Below, piece by piece: positions 11,695 through 12,929 of a DNA stretch of 12,929 nucleotides (the stretch's first letter is position 1; each line of letters starts with the position of its first letter). This DNA is from DASZCR01 sp035942915. Its GTDB lineage: Bacteria > Acidobacteriota > Blastocatellia > Pyrinomonadales > Pyrinomonadaceae. Below the pieces are notes generated by a model. That model did not search any database, was not told the origin of the DNA, and saw only the letters and a program-made list of their open reading frames with translations. The DNA lies in the NCBI GenBank assembly GCA_035942915.1, contig DASZCR010000105.1, forward strand, positions 1-12,929, in the 5' to 3' direction. The position numbers were made by a program, and so were the translations under genes.

Positions 11695-12929
11695 TTATCT
11701 GACGAGATTGGCGAAGAGCGTGATGATGAGCGAGTTGGAAAAGTCGATGAAGAATGCGCCGACGACCGGGACGACGAGGAAACTGCGCGGCGCAGGCGCG
11801 AAGCGACTGGCGAGCGCCTCCATGTTCGCCACCGCGTTGGCCGTAATGCCGAGACCGAAGCCGACGTGGCCGCTCGCCGTCACGGCCGCCTCGTAGTCGC
11901 GCCCCATCAGAAAGAACGTGACGACGACCGCATAGACTATCATCAGCAAGACCTGCATCGTCAGAATGACGAGCATCGGCAAGGCCAGTCCGGCCATCTT
12001 CCACAATTCAAGATTCATCAACGCGATGACCAGAAACAGCGCCAGCGAAACCGTCCCTATCAACTCGACGGCGCGCACGTCTATCCTGAACCAGCCGAAG
12101 CGGTCGTCGAGGTTGCGCAGCAACGCGGCGACCAACATCGCGCCGATGTAGGCGGGGAAGGTAAAGCGTGGGCTGCTGACGTTGAGATAGATGAGTGCGC
12201 CGAGTCCCATCGCCACGAAAATCAGAAGCAGGTTGTAGAGCACCGTCTGACTCGTCAGCGTCGCCGCCTCAGGCGTCCTACGCGCCACAGCATCCATCTT
12301 GTCTGTCTCGTCCGCCTCGTCCGCCTCGAAGCGGGGGCCGAACGCCCAGAGCCTCTCCGCTTCACGCTCGACCGCCGCGCCTCTCACGCCCTCCGTCGCC
12401 GCGCCTTCATCCGTCGTCGGCGCGAGGCGGAAGCGACGAATGAGGAAGGTGGCGACCGGGTTGCCGACGATGCTCGCAGTGAAAATCCCGAAGGTGGCCG
12501 ACGCGATAATCAACGCGCCCGCGCCCTCGATGCCCATCGACGCAAAGAGCGGCTCGAAGGCGACGCCCGTCGAGGGGCCGCCCGTCAGCGTCAGCGAGCC
12601 GCAGATGATGCCGAGCGCGGCCGGAGCGTCGAGCGCGCGCGCCAGCCCTATGCCTGCGAGGTTCTGCACGACGGCCGTGAGCGACGCTATCAACCAGAAG
12701 AAGCCCGTCCGCCATCCGCCCGCGCGCAGCAGCGAGAGCGTCGCGCCGAGTCCGATGGTCGTGAAGAAGACGGTCTGAAGCGGCGCGCGCAGCGAAGTGT
12801 CGAGCGCGATGCCGAGCGCGCCCGAGCCGCGCAACGCCAGCGCCGCCGACGCGAACAGCAGGCCGCCGACAGCCGCCGCCGGAATGCTCAAACGCGCCAG
12901 CGGGCGCACCGCGCGCAACGCCCCGTATC
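11695..12929 (-). CDS. GltS-type sodium/glutamate symporter, 5' end outside the window
   Basis: 410 codons plus stop are in the window; the beginning is missing. Imports glutamate with sodium across the inner membrane (TC 2.A.27). It aligns along its length with E. coli GltS: IPAAAVGGLL near the start, LQTVFFTTIGLGATLSLLRAGG, CGSLTLTGGPSTGVAFEPLF, VSLALFLVIALMNLELW, LALPMLVILTMQ, then ASGHVGFGLGITANAVANM and VVPVVGAFFIDFSNSLII. The first reentrant motif reads GGPSTG where E. coli has GGHGTG. A long charged central loop (about 175-220) has imperfect EADEADETDK repeats, also longer than usual. A TTG at 12918 could be called as a start, but the frame stays open to the edge and the family needs ~20-30 more residues, so the protein runs off the window. 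Ten or so membrane segments are visible. Confidence 0.92.
   Translation of the reverse strand, partial: YGALRAVRPLARLSIPAAAVGGLLFASAALALRGSGALGIALDTSLRAPLQTVFFTTIGLGATLSLLRAGGWRTGFFWLIASLTAVVQNLAGIGLARALDAPAALGIICGSLTLTGGPSTGVAFEPLFASMGIEGAGALIIASATFGIFTASIVGNPVATFLIRRFRLAPTTDEGAATEGVRGAAVEREAERLWAFGPRFEADEADETDKMDAVARRTPEAATLTSQTVLYNLLLIFVAMGLGALIYLNVSSPRFTFPAYIGAMLVAALLRNLDDRFGWFRIDVRAVELIGTVSLALFLVIALMNLELWKMAGLALPMLVILTMQVLLMIVYAVVVTFFLMGRDYEAAVTASGHVGFGLGITANAVANMEALASRFAPAPRSFLVVPVVGAFFIDFSNSLIITLFANLVR

Noticed and set aside
12900..12918. TTG 12918 as start of the GltS-like gene
   Set aside because: The frame stays open to the window edge, and the GltS family has further N-terminal residues before the IPxxxxGGLL segment.
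1..12929. Search for tRNA, rRNA, transposase, integrase, phage genes and riboswitches
   Set aside because: No sequence or structure in the window supports any of these by eye; small structured RNAs cannot be fully excluded without a covariance search.

Overview
The window is about 12.9 kb of high-GC bacterial DNA. Coding is dense on both strands, with strong use of GCG/CGC codons. The gene content suggests an Acidobacteriota chromosome, perhaps class Blastocatellia: large secreted low-complexity proteins with a glycine zipper, a secreted protein of a type I associate with that group, a VKOR-DsbA oxidative folding pair, and a glycogen debranching enzyme. This placement is an inference from gene style; no rRNA or marker gene is present. 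I see no phage, transposase, CRISPR array, toxin-antitoxin pair or tRNA.

Layout from left to right. (1) A minus-strand gene for a 648-aa exported protein with two ~120-aa repeats and a C-terminal glycine-zipper segment. (2) A ~470-bp intergenic region with no convincing gene. (3) Two plus-strand stress-type genes: an OsmC-family protein and a 53-aa nine-cysteine bacterial metallothionein. (4) A plus-strand exported lytic transglycosylase with TPR-like helices. It converges on a 288-aa secreted protein of unknown function, and a perfect 23-bp inverted repeat lies between them. (5) A plus-strand pair: a glycogen debranching enzyme (probably GTG start) overlapping a GNAT acetyltransferase. (6) A minus-strand dsbA-like/VKOR operon that makes and recycles periplasmic disulfides. 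Its coupled genes share a TTGA overlap. (7) A plus-strand class I methyltransferase converging on a minus-strand pair: a serine beta-lactamase-like hydrolase and a GltS-type sodium/glutamate symporter, the latter cut by the window edge.

The most unusual DNA is the stretch between the methyltransferase and the beta-lactamase-like gene (about 10552-10711). It is made almost entirely of in-register 7-bp units, 14 as GTGATAG-type and then 7 as CTATCAC-type. The array is an inverted pair able to form a long hairpin, and it is bounded by, and contributes to, the stop codons of both flanking genes. It resembles the heptamer STRR arrays known from cyanobacteria.

Many products act in the envelope: lytic transglycosylase, serine hydrolase, DsbA/VKOR and two exported proteins of unknown role. 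The remaining genes (glycogen use, N-acetylation, methylation, metal/peroxide stress) are housekeeping or stress functions with no evident single pathway. Nothing in the window amounts to a clear multi-gene novel system. The points most worth following are the heptamer array, the 23-bp palindrome, the exported repeat protein and the non-canonical active site of the beta-lactamase-like protein.
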